Source of the DNA: Utricularia gibba | Lineage: Eukaryota > Streptophyta > Magnoliopsida > Lamiales > Lentibulariaceae | NCBI GenBank assembly: GCA_002189035.1 | Contig: NEEC01000002.1 | Coordinates: forward strand, 1,178,001-1,242,000 | Length of the DNA: 64,000 nucleotides | Direction: 5' to 3' | Shown: piece by piece, positions 52,501 through 63,620 of the stretch | How positions within the stretch are numbered: the first letter of the stretch is position 1 | How the letters are laid out: every line of letters starts with the position of its first letter | Made by a program: the position numbers and the translations under genes | The notes under the pieces: generated by a model | Database searches by the model: none | The model's input: only the letters and a program-made list of their open reading frames with translations | What the model was told of the DNA's origin: nothing

Positions 52501-53678
52501 GAGTACTATTTCAGTGGCCACTGAGTCTAAAGAGAATGATACAAGCGTCGTGAGTTCAGCAAACTCACTCACCCTTGAAGCGTTATTTGGTTCTGCTTTT
52601 ATGAAGGAGCTTCAGTCAGCTGAAGCACCCGTTTCTATCCAGGGGGGCTTGGCCAGGTCTGCAGAAGTCCAAGCACCGCAGCCCCATGGAATTCCTTTTC
52701 CTATGGATGCTAGGATTTCATCAGCAGTTAATCCTGCCAACCTTCAAAGTCCCGGCAATGGCCAGGTGTTGCATCCTTTCAATCACCTGAATTCTGCTGA
52801 GAATTTACCTGGTTATGTTGATTCGAAGCTTGAGTGGACTTCGGTTCATCCTCATGCCAAGGATGCCCCAGAGTATGGGAGAGCTGATGGCAGTACTGAA
52901 TTCCAGGTGCCTGTTGACAGCATAATGCCCTCTAATGGCCCCCATGGGTATCAGATGATGGCACGAATGTCAGCTAATTCCCTAAACCATGAACGCTTCT
53001 CTGCAAATGCACTCGGCCATGTGGGCAACATGCTAGGGCCAGAGACAATGGCTCCTAAACATGGCAACTTGGAGCCAGAACTTCATTACCGCATGCAGCA
53101 TTTGAATATGGCCCAGGGTAGGCCATTACACGAGTTTCCCATGGAGTCCTCGCGTGCAAGCAGGGCGTCGCAGGTGGAAGTATTGGGTCCTGAGACGTTT
53201 TATAATCATGGTTCCTTAGCCGCTAATAGGCATTTTCCTAGCAACGTGCATCCATTCCATGATCCGAACATCAGGATTCCTAGGTCTGATGTTGCATCTC
53301 ATCATCCTATCCTGCATCAGATGCGGATTCCAGGAAATTATAGCTCACAGATGATGGCTGACCCACCCAGAGCCGGCAGCGGTTTCCATCAGGAAAGCGC
53401 CTCCAGCCTTCCTTTCTCGCCACAACAGCGAGTTCTTGGTCATCTTCTTCCCAGTACACCAGGTAACAAAACCTCTACATGATGTGCTGAGATGCTAGTT
53501 TTGGAATATCTGCGGTAGAATACTGAATTGCTTCCTCCGTACCGTCCCACTCACCTTTCCAGGGCCAGGCGTCATTCACCGGAATCGCAATCCGGAGATT
53601 GAAGTGGAGAAAAGTGCGCACTTTAAGCAGGCTCATCACTTCCCTCCCGGTCACAACCAAGGGATCCCATGGGCGTGA
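49549..53678 (+). CDS. eIF4E-binding protein, CBE1 (4E-T-like) type
   Basis: Eleven exons, from ATG 49549 to stop 53678, close in frame at 956 residues (the Arabidopsis relative At4g01290 is of similar size). The canonical cap-binding motif YTREFLL (Y-x4-L-L) is at residues 29-35, followed by SLSDLDVCKKLPSGFDESLL. The rest is low-complexity and Ser/Pro/Gly-rich; FEQIRKEQLKALQEKQ is a short helix, and ALFGSAFMKELQSAEAPVS and HPFHDPNIRIPRSDVASHH appear later. The last exon adds PGVIHRNRNPEIEVEKSAHF and ends in PWA. CBE1 binds eIF4E/eIFiso4E at 5' caps and affects mRNA stability. Assignment rests on the 4E motif plus overall layout, not on a database search. Confidence 0.85.
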
Positions 53679-54099
53679 GGTACAATGTTACATGGGGTCT
53701 GAGGAGTAGGTAGCTCGTCACTGCTACATAGGCATCACCGGCCCTTGATTCTTGTTGGTAGTAGTCACACCCTAACAGCACAGTACAGCATGCCTGAAAG
53801 TCCTTTTTGTTCACCACTCTTGTTGGTGGCTGTAAAGGATTAATGGTGTTTCGGAGTTCACTTTCCCTTCAGCGAACTGCCTCTTCTGTGAATGTGATTT
53901 GCACTGTTACTTCTCCCTCACCTTCTTATCAGCGGACTCTCCTTGATCTTGTGTTGTTTTTTTATAGATAGGAAGGGAACTGGAACAAGGCAGTTAACTA
54001 ACAAGTAGAAATTAACATACATGGTCTGCGACTGCAACATGTTTATTCCCGAGAGATGAAAGTGATGTTAACAGAACATGCTTTTGTTGCCATCTCCTG
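53679..54099. other. Spacer between convergent genes
   Basis: 3' UTRs of CBE1 (left) and the endosulfine gene (right). Nothing else is supported. Confidence 0.5.
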
Positions 54100-54989
54100 C
54101 TACTTCGCAGTGCCATCCTCGGACGCACCGGGGGAACCATCTGCGGAGATGAGGTATGGTTAGTTAACTTTTATACTACAGAAGATGTAAAAAAGCTTCA
54201 CCATCACCTTCTCCTTCTGATGGGGCATACTGAGACTTGCGATACCGCGTCTGCTGCTGCGTTGGCTAGTAAGCAAGCATAGATGCATTACGGGAAGACG
54301 AACAGAATGAGGAAATATGTGGAATGCGCAGGCACCAAAGAGCCAGTATTTCTCCTACCTGTAACTTGGGCCTCAGAGCTTCAAGAGGTCCTTTGGGTTT
54401 CTCTACACCTTGCTGTGTCAGAGTGTGAAGAAAGTTAGATCCCAGGCCAGGGCTCAAATCAATACTACATAAACGACATGAAGTTAAAAGGCATCCAACA
54501 CTAGATCCGCATCGGCCTTCTTAGTTTTTCTTCTCCTTTTAGGAAGTCAACATTAATGATCACACGAAATCTGACACCCGGTCTCTCAGGTGTATGCTGG
54601 GGAGATTCATATGGAGTGAATGAACGGATTAGTGGAGGTACCTTTCCCAATGCCCAGTCAGCAGAGTCGAAATACGCGCGTTCATGATCCTGAAATGAAA
54701 CAATGAATGTGTGGAAACGTGACTAAACAAATCTCGAGTAAAGCGAAGCACATTGGTTTCGAAAGGACCTTCGATATCAATGGCGGTTTCTTGGGCATTA
54801 TTCCACCGTACTTCTTCTTAATTGCATCCTCCTAGAAAAAAAAAAAGCAGTTAACATTTGTGTGAGGCAAATAGTATGAATCGAAAAGGAGTAGACACGG
54901 ACTTCCTGCTTGGTAACTGTCACTGCTTTTTGAGCATCCTCCATAACAACTTCATTCTCTTCTCTTGCATCCTCACCATGGCTCGACAT
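54100..54989 (-). CDS. Endosulfine (ENSA/ARPP19-type PP2A inhibitor)
   Basis: Six exons (54903-54989, 54769-54831, 54642-54689, 54359-54412, 54202-54265, 54100-54140) give 118 residues. The invariant endosulfine core FDSADW is intact, flanked by KKKYGGIMPKKPPLISKDHE and QGVEKPKGPLEALRPKLQ. In animals and yeast the serine in this core is phosphorylated by Greatwall kinase and the protein then inhibits PP2A-B55; the plant role is presumed similar. The C-terminus TRYRKSQYAPSEGEGD plus a 13-codon last exon is acidic. All introns are GT-AG. If the last intron were retained, the protein would end a few residues later in FLHLL. Confidence 0.9.
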
Positions 54990-56418
54990 ATTGATGCCAC
55001 CGTAATACGAAGCAACAGCTTCTAATTTCTAGAACGTGACACACGAATCAAGAAGAACATGGAATCAACAATCTCACAGCATTGCAGAATAGCTCGTATC
55101 GAGTAACAGTGAATTGAGTGGGAAATGAATGAATGTATGAGCGAGCAACTGAAATCCAATCCGGAAACTCCAGATTCCGTAACAAGTAGCACTAAATTTT
55201 TTAATTCCAGAACCAATGAAACAAATCCATGGCGTCAAACCTAGATTCGAAATCAACAACCGTGGTACAGCATAAGATTCACCAAACAGATCCCGAAGTT
55301 ACCGCCACTCATTACGCAAACAATCTCTACCTATTCAACGATCCTAATTCGGCGAATCAACGCAACGACAGCAGGCCCCTAGCACAAACGTCTCAGCGAT
55401 TTTGATGCAGAAAACAGTGACATTAAACCAAGATACCGTAACAGAAATCCGAAAATCAACAAGGTTTCGATCGGTCGAAGAGATTACCAGGAAAACCAAT
55501 TCACGAATCCGTCCAAGAGAGGAGAGAGCAGCAACGTCAAGGCTCTCCAATGCACAACTGGAAAATTGAAATATTTACATCGCTCAAATCACTCCCTGGA
55601 ATCTGCATAGTGGACGGACGGTGAAGGCAACGAATGTAAATGACATCCATGCCCTTGAACGCCTCACCCAAAATAAAATAAATTAAAAAGGAAAAAAGAT
55701 CATTGGTTTTTAATAAATTCCTTTCCGAATCAAGCCCTATTGGATTATGGGATTCTGGTTCTCATTCAGATCGTATTTTTAAACAAAAACAAATAAAAAA
55801 TTATTCTAATGCGAAATTAAAAAAATGGAAAAATAAATAAACTGACCAGTGACCGGTGGCCGTCGTTTCAAGGAAATTACTATTTGGCCCACAAGTCGCA
55901 TCAGACCAATCAACGTTCGCTGTAGAGGCGGCTTGGTGTGATATTAACAATTTTTAAATAAAATAATCGTTGGCGGGCTTCTTCATTCGGGTGATATGGA
56001 TGATGACCCGGTCAATCAAATGCACTCTGCTGACGTCATTTACATTCTAGAAGAAGAATGGGTGACGTAAGGTATTATAACTAAACTAACCAGCTGTCAA
56101 GGATGTTGTTAATTAACTGACCGTTATGCAACGGGGGGTGGAGTGGAGGACCCGCTAATTACCATTTCAAAGCATCTGCTTTCTCAATCACAGATGCCCC
56201 TCTTTGAAAATATCTTGGTAGTTGTTCACTTGTTTGAAAGGTCCTGCGGGTCTACCGATGAAGAAAGAAGCTGTGAAAAGTCACGAGGCGGCGGGCCATG
56301 GATTGTATGCAGCGTTGTTGGATTGACCAGAACTGTTGGAATCTCGCACTACATAACCACCGATGCCATGAAGCAGGACGCTCATCGGAGTACAGAGTGA
56401 AGCAGAGGAGGAGAGAAG
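54990..56418. other. Divergent promoter, endosulfine and NHL genes
   Basis: The endosulfine leader and likely 5' UTR intron occupy up to about 55,600; an A/T-rich core follows. Between 56,031 and 56,070 there are two TGACG motifs. No gene is seen. Confidence 0.45.
56031..56070. promoter_or_regulatory. Paired TGACG elements upstream of the NHL gene
   Basis: TGACGTCA at 56031-56038 and TGACGTAA at 56063-56070 lie 32 bp apart, about 350-390 bp upstream of the LEA_2/NHL start. TGACG pairs are as-1-like sites for TGA bZIP factors. Between them a TTCTAGAA palindrome is also present. Function is inferred. Confidence 0.4.
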
Positions 56419-57059
56419 ATGGAGACATCGGAGCAGGCTCGCACAGTCGGTCCCCACGCCAACGGGATCTCCGATCCGGCGAAACTCCGACGCAAAAAGT
56501 GGCTTAAGTACCTCGGTTACCTCGCCATACTCCTCACTGTGGAAGCCATCGTTGTGGTCATCCTGTTCCTCACGATTTTGCGAGTATATACTCCAACCGT
56601 CACCCTGGACGCCGTCCGGATCGAGAATTTCCCAGCGATCAATGGCACCGACTTTCCGCCGCCTGGCACAAACATCACTCTCGTCTCTGATTTCACGGTG
56701 AGGAACCGTAACTTCGGGGCGTTCAATTTCCCGGCGAGAAATACCACCATCTACTACTACAACACCCAGATCGCGCAGTCCCTGGGTCCTCGGGGAGCGC
56801 GAGGTCACGCAACTCGCGATCGATCAGCACGACGGTGGATATCCCGTTGGATCAACTGGCGGCGCAGAGGCAGAATCTGGTGTCGGATCTCGGGTCGGGT
56901 CGAATCGTTTTCGGTAGCTCCACGAGATTCAGGGGGAGAGTGAGGATTTTTATCATCATCAACAGGCGCGTGACCGCCTCCACGAACTGCCTCATCACCG
57001 TCGATGTTGCGTCGCGGGCGGTTGTTAATCACGACTGCAATCCGACGATAAGGTTTTGA
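56419..57059 (+). CDS. LEA_2 / NDR1-HIN1-like (NHL) protein with one apparent frameshift
   Basis: An intronless gene, about 213 residues if one base is restored. A basic cytosolic N-terminus (LRRKKWLKYLGYL) is followed by a membrane helix at about 37-58 and the LEA_2 beta domain (VTLDAVRIENFPAINGTDF, NFGAFNFPARNTTIYYY, STTVDIPLDQLAAQRQNLV, ending DCNPTIRF). NHL proteins sit at the plasma membrane and act in defence or stress. Near 56,776-56,800 the frame shifts: the IYYYNTQIAQ part and the GSARSRNSRSISTTVDIP part are one family domain but in different frames. One extra G at the CAG before TCCCTGGG would join them. Confidence 0.85.
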
Positions 57060-57283
57060 TTAACCAGCCCCCGGGTCCGGGTCGGTTCTTAACTCGGGTT
57101 AAGAATTATCTCTTTGCGTGTTGCAGCGTACACTTTTGGTATGCATAGTTATATATACACTTCTATTTGTATCACATTTTCGGTGTTGTATTTCAAGCAA
57201 ATGAAGCTTCGATTGAGTGCGTTTCTTGATTTCATTGGGCGTTATGGATGTCAGAGTGATCTGAAAAAGAAAGAAGCGGTTAA

Positions 57284-57988
57284 ATGGAATCGAGAATTCT
57301 GGAGATCAATCTGATCTCTGCCCAAGGAATCAAGTCGCCGCCGCACAACGTCCGTCGCCTCCAGACATACGCCGTCACATGGGTGAATCCTGCGGCGAAG
57401 CTCCGGACCCGATTGGATTCCACCGGGGGCGAGAATCCTACATGGAACGACAAGTTCCTCTTCCGCGTGTCCGACGAGTTCCTCACCCGGGACACCTCCG
57501 CCGTCTCTGTCGAGATCTTCGCCGTCGGCTGCATCAAGGATGTGCCAATCGGTACCGTTCGTTTTCTGCTGAGTAGTTGTTTAAAGGGAGTGTGCAGGGG
57601 AGAAGCGATCGGGACTCCGGCCTTCACCGCGGTCCAGATCCAGCGCCCCTCCGGTCGATTCCAAGGAGTTCTCAACATCGCCGCGGCGGTTCATAACTCG
57701 TGGGATTTTCCTATTCTTGAGAAAGCGACGGCAGTGAGTTTTCGCGAATTGATGGGTAAGAAATCGCGGAGGCTGAGTATGGGAGGAGGTTCTTCGCGAT
57801 ACTCCTCCGGAGGCGAGTCGGACGCGGACTCGACGACGTCATCTTCGTCGACGGCTTCCTCGACGGTTTTGAAGGAATGGAACTGCATCCGTCGGATTAA
57901 ATCCGACGGCGGAGGAATGCTGTGCGGGTTGATGATGAAAGGAGCTCCCTCCGATGAGAATGTCGACAACCTTTCCAAACATGATTGA
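57284..57988 (+). CDS. C2-domain protein (SRC2-like)
   Basis: Intronless, 234 residues. An N-terminal C2 domain covers about 1-135: SRILEINLISAQGI, YAVTWVN, NPTWNDKFLFRVSDEF, PIGTVRFLLSSCL and PSGRFQGVLNIAAAVH. Calcium-binding aspartates are sparse, so lipid binding may be calcium-independent. The tail (GGGSSRYSSGGESDADSTTS and onward) is Ser/Asp-rich and disordered. SRC2-like proteins are membrane-associated and cold- or defence-related. It follows the NHL gene on the same strand by only 224 bp, which is tight but not an operon; each has its own start and frame. Confidence 0.88.
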   Translation: MESRILEINLISAQGIKSPPHNVRRLQTYAVTWVNPAAKLRTRLDSTGGENPTWNDKFLFRVSDEFLTRDTSAVSVEIFAVGCIKDVPIGTVRFLLSSCLKGVCRGEAIGTPAFTAVQIQRPSGRFQGVLNIAAAVHNSWDFPILEKATAVSFRELMGKKSRRLSMGGGSSRYSSGGESDADSTTSSSSTASSTVLKEWNCIRRIKSDGGGMLCGLMMKGAPSDENVDNLSKHD

Positions 57989-58113
57989 GAAATTTGCATC
58001 AGAATGTGGTTTCACATTTTATAGGTTACATCTAATAAAAAATATTCATTTGGAAAATACCTTTAATTTCAGTTATAAAAAGTGTTGCCGTCTGATTGGG
58101 TCAAGTGTTGACA

Positions 58114-60768
58114 ATGGAGTATCGCAAGGAGCCTTTTATAAGGACGCCAGGCGTGGATCTATCTGATCTGAGAACTTCCTTCATGGATTCTGACTGCGAT
58201 TCGTTGCCGGTGAGCAACAGTACTGACACAAACTTCGGCTTCGCTTTCAACGAACGCAGTTTTTCCGACCGGGTGCTACGCCTTGAAATATTGGCGAATA
58301 AGGAGACTCGAGTATCGGAATGCAGGTCGGCCGCATCCCTACCTGGATCGGGTTCGATGAGACGGAAGCTGGACTCTGGGTGTTACGCGAGAACTGATCA
58401 TGGTTAGCTGATCTTTTTAGGGCTGGTATCATTGAATGACCATGATGGCTAAGCGGGATGTTGTTTTCTCCGCTAACCGCGTTTGATGTTATGTTTTTTC
58501 TGGTTAATTTTTACCCTTGAAGGTGAATCTTTACATCGTGTTAGTCGACAAATGCTCCTTTTCCTAATTGACCATGGGCATGAATATGCTAGGTTTGATT
58601 TTTCTTTTCGTTGGTGGGAATTTTTATTTTTTTTGCTAGGCGTAATGAGAGCTTTGTTTTTTCGAATTACTTGTCCTTTAAAGTGTTAAACTCTACCTAT
58701 CACATATTAAGTTTGTAGTGTTTCTTTTTCTGATTCCTTTCTACTCATGCTTATCAGCCATGTCCCACTCGTTTTCAGCCTTGAAGATCGACAATCAACC
58801 TGTAGGACATATTTTGGATCTCAAATCTGGTTTTGGTTGTGGAGTGGATAGTGATAATCATGCAGATTTTCCGCTAATAGAGGATTCTCCACTAGGTACA
58901 TATATTGAAATGGAAATTCTAGGTTTTTTTAACTATATTGTCCTCATGATTGCCAAATCTTTAGGAATCGTTAATGTCACACTTATGGAAAAACATGGGA
59001 ATCCGAGTTTTTAGGGCTATATCTGTTGAGTATTTCAGCATATGCGTTTGATATGGAATTATATAGGCTTCCTAGTGTATAATAATGGAATGAACTTTAT
59101 TCAATCTGTTCTTTTATAGTTTTCGTTGTCTATATGTTGTGATGTTTAATCCCTTCAGGAGATGAAAATCTTGATAGTGATGATTCAGACTGTTCAGAAG
59201 ATGGTCCATACGTTCTGAGAGTTGAAACGTTGCACATCAGCTCTATCATTTTAGCTTCCAAAAGTCCTTTTTTCTACAAGGTTTCGGTTTTGATTTCTTA
59301 CAATTTCTCCATCTTTCTGAGATATCATTAGCAGCAGTTTGTGCATTTTTTTTTCTGCAGATGCTTTCAAATGGTAGTGATCAAAGCGAAGTAACACTAA
59401 GAGTTACCGAATCTGGTATTCTACTTTTGCTTTTAGTGTTTGAATTATATGGAGTATTATGTGAAACGCCAAGGCTTTAGTGTTAAACTTCCACATTAAA
59501 TATGTTACAGAGGCAGAAGCTGTCAGGGAAATCGTTAGTTTTGTGTATACTAACACGCTGAGCTCCGATAGTTCTTTTGCTTTGTTGAGTGTGCTTATTG
59601 CTGCTGACAACTTTGAAGTAGCATCATGCGTGAGACATTGCTGTCGGTTACTGAAAAATCTTCCTATGACACCCATGCTGGCTCTCTTGTATCTTGATCT
59701 ACCTTCTCACATCCTGATGCCTGATTCTGTTAAACTCCTGACGGATGCAGCAAAGCAGTTCCTAATCTCCAGTTACAAAGACATGTTAAAGTAAGCTGTC
59801 TAATTCACTACCCTCAAAAGGTATAGAATGGAGAATGATCTGTTATTCTTGTTGCTATCGATATGTACACTACGATTTCTTCTCATGATCCAAGTATTGT
59901 GATTCCAGTACAACATGCAAAGAATTGAAGCTCTTTTATATTCAGGCACCATGATGAGCTTATGACTCTGTCTCTTGCTGGAGTTGAAGCCATACTATCT
60001 AGTAGTGAACTTCAAGTTGCCTCCGAGGATGCAGTTTTTGACTTCGTTCTTAAGTGGGCAAGGAATCATTATCCTGATGCGGAGCAACGACGCAACATCC
60101 TCTCTTCTTCCTGTCTCGGGCGCCACATCCGATTCCAGTGCATGTCACCAGGGAAACTGAGGAAGGTTCTTTCCTGCACCGACTTTGACCATGATTTCAT
60201 ATCAAAAGCTGTGCTCGATGCCCTGTTTTTCAAGGTGGAAGCTCGACATCAACGAGCACAACCTTCAGAAGAAGCATCCTCCACAGTGTCTCACTACATG
60301 GAACGCGACTACAAGTACCGTCCCATCAAGGTAGTTGGGTTCAAGCATCCACGGCCACAGTGCGTGGTTTACCTGTCTCTAAAAAGAGAAGAATGCTCAA
60401 AGTTGTTCCCATCCGGTCATGTATACTCCCAGGCCTTCCACCTGGAAGGACAAGGCTTCTTTCTATCTGCTCATTGCAACATGGATCAACAGAGGTCTCT
60501 CAATTCCTTTGGCCTCTTCCTGGGGAAGGAAGGAAACTCCTGTGCATCCCTGTCTGTTGACTATGAATTCTCTGCCAGGATGAACCCCACGGAAGAGTTC
60601 TTCAGCAAATACAAAGGTAACCATACCTTCACCGGCGGTAAGGCTGTCGGATACCGCAATCTATTTAGCATTCCCTGGACCAGTTTCATTGCTGAAGACA
60701 GTAGCTATTTCATCAATGGCGTGCTCTACCTCAGGGCAGTGCTCACCATCAGAAGGGAGAATAGCTGA
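58114..60768 (+). CDS. BTB/POZ-BACK protein, LRB/POB1 type
   Basis: Six exons (58114-58402, 58758-58895, 59159-59280, 59361-59415, 59511-59790, 59946-60768) give 568 residues, near the 561 of Arabidopsis LRB1. After a variable N-terminus with [20 protein letters not shown], the BTB domain begins at [20 protein letters not shown] and continues through [24 protein letters not shown] domain ([28 protein letters not shown]) and a C-terminal MATH/TRAF-like region follow ([40 protein letters not shown]). LRB proteins are CUL3 adaptors that target phytochrome B and PIF3. No frame breaks were found. Confidence 0.92.
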
Positions 60769-61146
60769 AGCTAACCGGTGATGAATAATATCCCTCTTTG
60801 TGTTCCTGGTGTTCTCTTGCAAGGTGGCTTTATCAGGAAATAAAAAGGAAAAAGAAAATTACGAAAATGTCCATAGGCTTTGTGTAAATGGTGTTGGGCT
60901 TCGTTAAGGCCTGCGCTTACGGTGGGCCCCGATGTCTGGTGAGCCCACCCTCTGTTTGTTTGCCTTGGCGCCTACTCCAAGGCCACGAGTCAAAATGTGG
61001 TGCCAACTAGGGAAGGAATATTAATTCATCATATCTTGTAGAATTTCTACCTCGTCTGAACTTTTTCGTGTTTTCGGGAAGAAAGTTCGAATCTTTTCTT
61101 TCAAGGGCGGGCTCACCCCTGAGTAGGATTGGATTGTTGGAAAGGA
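60769..61146. other. Spacer before the carrier gene
   Basis: BTB gene 3' UTR and the carrier promoter and leader. Nothing else is supported. Confidence 0.5.
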
Positions 61147-63360
61147 ATGGCGGTTTCGGTGAATAAGAAAACGGTGATGGCGTCCTCCAGTTCGAATGTC
61201 TCTGATGTTAATTTGAGTTATGGGGAGAGAGCTATCTCCGCCGCTGGCGCCGCCTTCATCTCTGCTATTATCATGAACCCGCTTGATGTTGCCAAGGTGC
61301 CCTTCTGCCCTATTAGTCCCATGTTTCGTGAAATCATGATCTTAGTCTTATTTGGATCAACTGAATTTGATGGTAGTAAGTTGTAAAAAGGCATATTAGG
61401 CCCCTGTCGTGCGTACCTGTCACAGAAAATGAGGGGCACATGGTTCAAATCTAGAAAGAGTCATGCGTGTTGAGGAAATAGGAAGGCATTCCTAAGATGA
61501 TATGAATTTTGTTTTTATACAACAGCGATGCGTAGATTTATGATGATAGTCATTGTTTGTGAATCGTTTATGATTTTATATTTTCCGTGCAACATGCTAG
61601 GAGTACCTTTGGAATGCGGATAACTTGTCTGAGATTTGACTTTTTATGTATAGACAAGATTGCAGGCTCAGGCTGCTGGAGTTCCCTATAATGGTGTGTG
61701 CCTTGCTGCCTGCTCCGGATCCAGGGTACTTGAGGCTGCTCTCTCTCTCTCTTTTTTTTTTTTTTTTTTTCTGGTTCAAACATTCCCTTTGCTAAGGCTC
61801 TGTTAAGTTGCGTTGTCTAATCATTGGTGATTGGTAACTATCTCATCCTAACGACGTGGTTTACGGTGTTGTATGGCTAGGACTATATGCCAACATCTTT
61901 TCATAGTGCATCGACAGTGCCTCCGGATTCTACGAGATACAAGGGAACATTTGATGTACTGTACAGAGTAGTCAGGCAGGTTGGTGATTAGTGTGCTATT
62001 TCTAAGGAAATTCACCTTCAACTTACTTGCTGTGCTGTATTTACTGGTTTTCCGATAGTTTTTACCTTAAGGACTGAAACTCACAGGAAGGGTTGTCAAG
62101 GTTGTGGCGGGGGACTAATGCTAGCTTAGCATTGGCAATACCCTCAGTAAGTATCTGTCTAGCTTAATTGAACACCGCTGTTTTTCCATACTAGCTTTTC
62201 ATAACATGCGGTGAACTCCTTACAGGTGGGAGTCTATATGCCATTGTATGATGTTTTCCGGAATCACATGGAAGACATTACCTTGCACAATGCTCCATCT
62301 CTGACCCCATATGTCCCCTTAGTTGCTGGATCCTTGGCTAGATCATTGGCCTGTGTAACCTTCTATCCTGTTGAACTTGCCAGAACTCGAATGCAGGTAG
62401 TCAATCCTTCCAGCTCAATGATACGAGAAGCCCTTTCCCCCATCATATCAAGTGTATACTTACACACGGATGTTTCGACTAAAACTCTGTAGGCATTCCA
62501 ACACAACCAACCTGGAGTAAAGCCTCCGGGTGTACTGAAAACTTTGATCGATGTGATCACCCCTCATAAGTCGGCCAGCAGTCAAGCTCGTGAGCTCTAA
62601 TTTCTGAACTATTTCACTTGAAAGTATCTGTAGTTCATCTACATTGCCCAGTGATATGAATTCTTTGTTCTAGTACACAGCTACCGGATGCTGTGGACCG
62701 GCCTAGGAGCCCAACTAGCTCGTGATGTTCCTTTTTCTGCTGTTTGCTGGTCAACACTGGAACCGGTAACTTGTTAACTGAAATAGGCTTGTTGTTTTTG
62801 ATTGGCGAAGTGTTGTTTTGTATGCCTTAGACTCTCTGCTCTTCCCGTGAAGCTTCGTCGAAAAATCCTGAGCACCATAGGCGATGATGTGGGTGCACCC
62901 GGTGTCATAGCCGCAAACTTCTCTGCTGGTTTCGTTGCAGGAAGCCTCGCAGCAGCCAGTACATGCCCTCTGGACGTGGCTAGAACCAGGCGCCAGATAG
63001 AGGTTTTCCTTGTTTTCTCATGGTCCGTAGCTCGTTCCTCTTTTCTCTTGCAACTGAAAGTAACAAAATTCCTTCTTGTCCATTCAGAAGAATATTACAA
63101 GAGCAAAGAAGATGACAACATGGCAAACTTTATCCGAGATATATAGGTAACTTGAATCCCCAACACCTTTCTTACAAGTTCCCTCCTCTCTCGGTTTGAT
63201 GCCTCAGGGTGTTCATTGGTGCCTCAGGGATGGAGGTATCAGAGGGCTATTTGCGGGCGCTGGCCCTCGAATCACCCGAGCAGGTCCTTCGGTCGGAATC
63301 GTTGTTTCCTTCTATGAGGTAGTCAAGTACACTCTACTCTATCTGCATCAAAATGAGTAG
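61147..63360 (+). CDS. Mitochondrial carrier of the MTM1 type
   Basis: Ten exons, closing at 360 residues. Three repeats of about 100 residues carry the carrier signature Px[DE]xx[KR]: NPLDVAKTR in the first, YPVELARTRMQ in the second and CPLDVARTRRQIE in the third. Other blocks are YKGTFDVLYRVVRQEGL, RLWRGTNASLALAIPSVGVY, RMLWTGLGAQLARDVPFSAV and GGIRGLFAGAGPRITRAGP. This is the SLC25A39/40 and yeast Mtm1 group, linked to manganese/iron handling and glutathione import in mitochondria; Arabidopsis At2g46320 is closely similar. The start is the ATG after a short open upstream frame. A hairpin spans the stop codon. Confidence 0.9.
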
Positions 63361-63376
63361 ATGCAGTGTAGAGTAG
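63334..63376. repeat. Hairpin spanning the MTM1-type stop codon
   Basis: The arms CTACTCTATCTGCATC (63334-63349) and GATGCAGTGTAGAGTAG (63360-63376) are nearly complementary, with one mismatch and one bulge, around a 10-base loop. The TAG stop (63358-63360) lies at the base of the 3' arm. Confidence 0.65.
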
Positions 63377-63620
63377 CTGGGCAGCATTTCATGCTTTCAG
63401 GACAACAGTGAGACACCATGGCTTCCAAGCACCATACGAGCTCAGAGTTAGCTCTCTGGGCAAGCCGTAAGGAATTTATGTTAGACTTCAGTGCTTGTCA
63501 TCGCTACTGAACCACACTTGAAGGCTGTCCGTTCGATTTTGAGAGTGCCATCACAGTTTTACAACATAGACCCTTGTCTGAGCCTCCCTAATATAGTTTC
63601 AAATTGAGTCTTTTGCAGTT

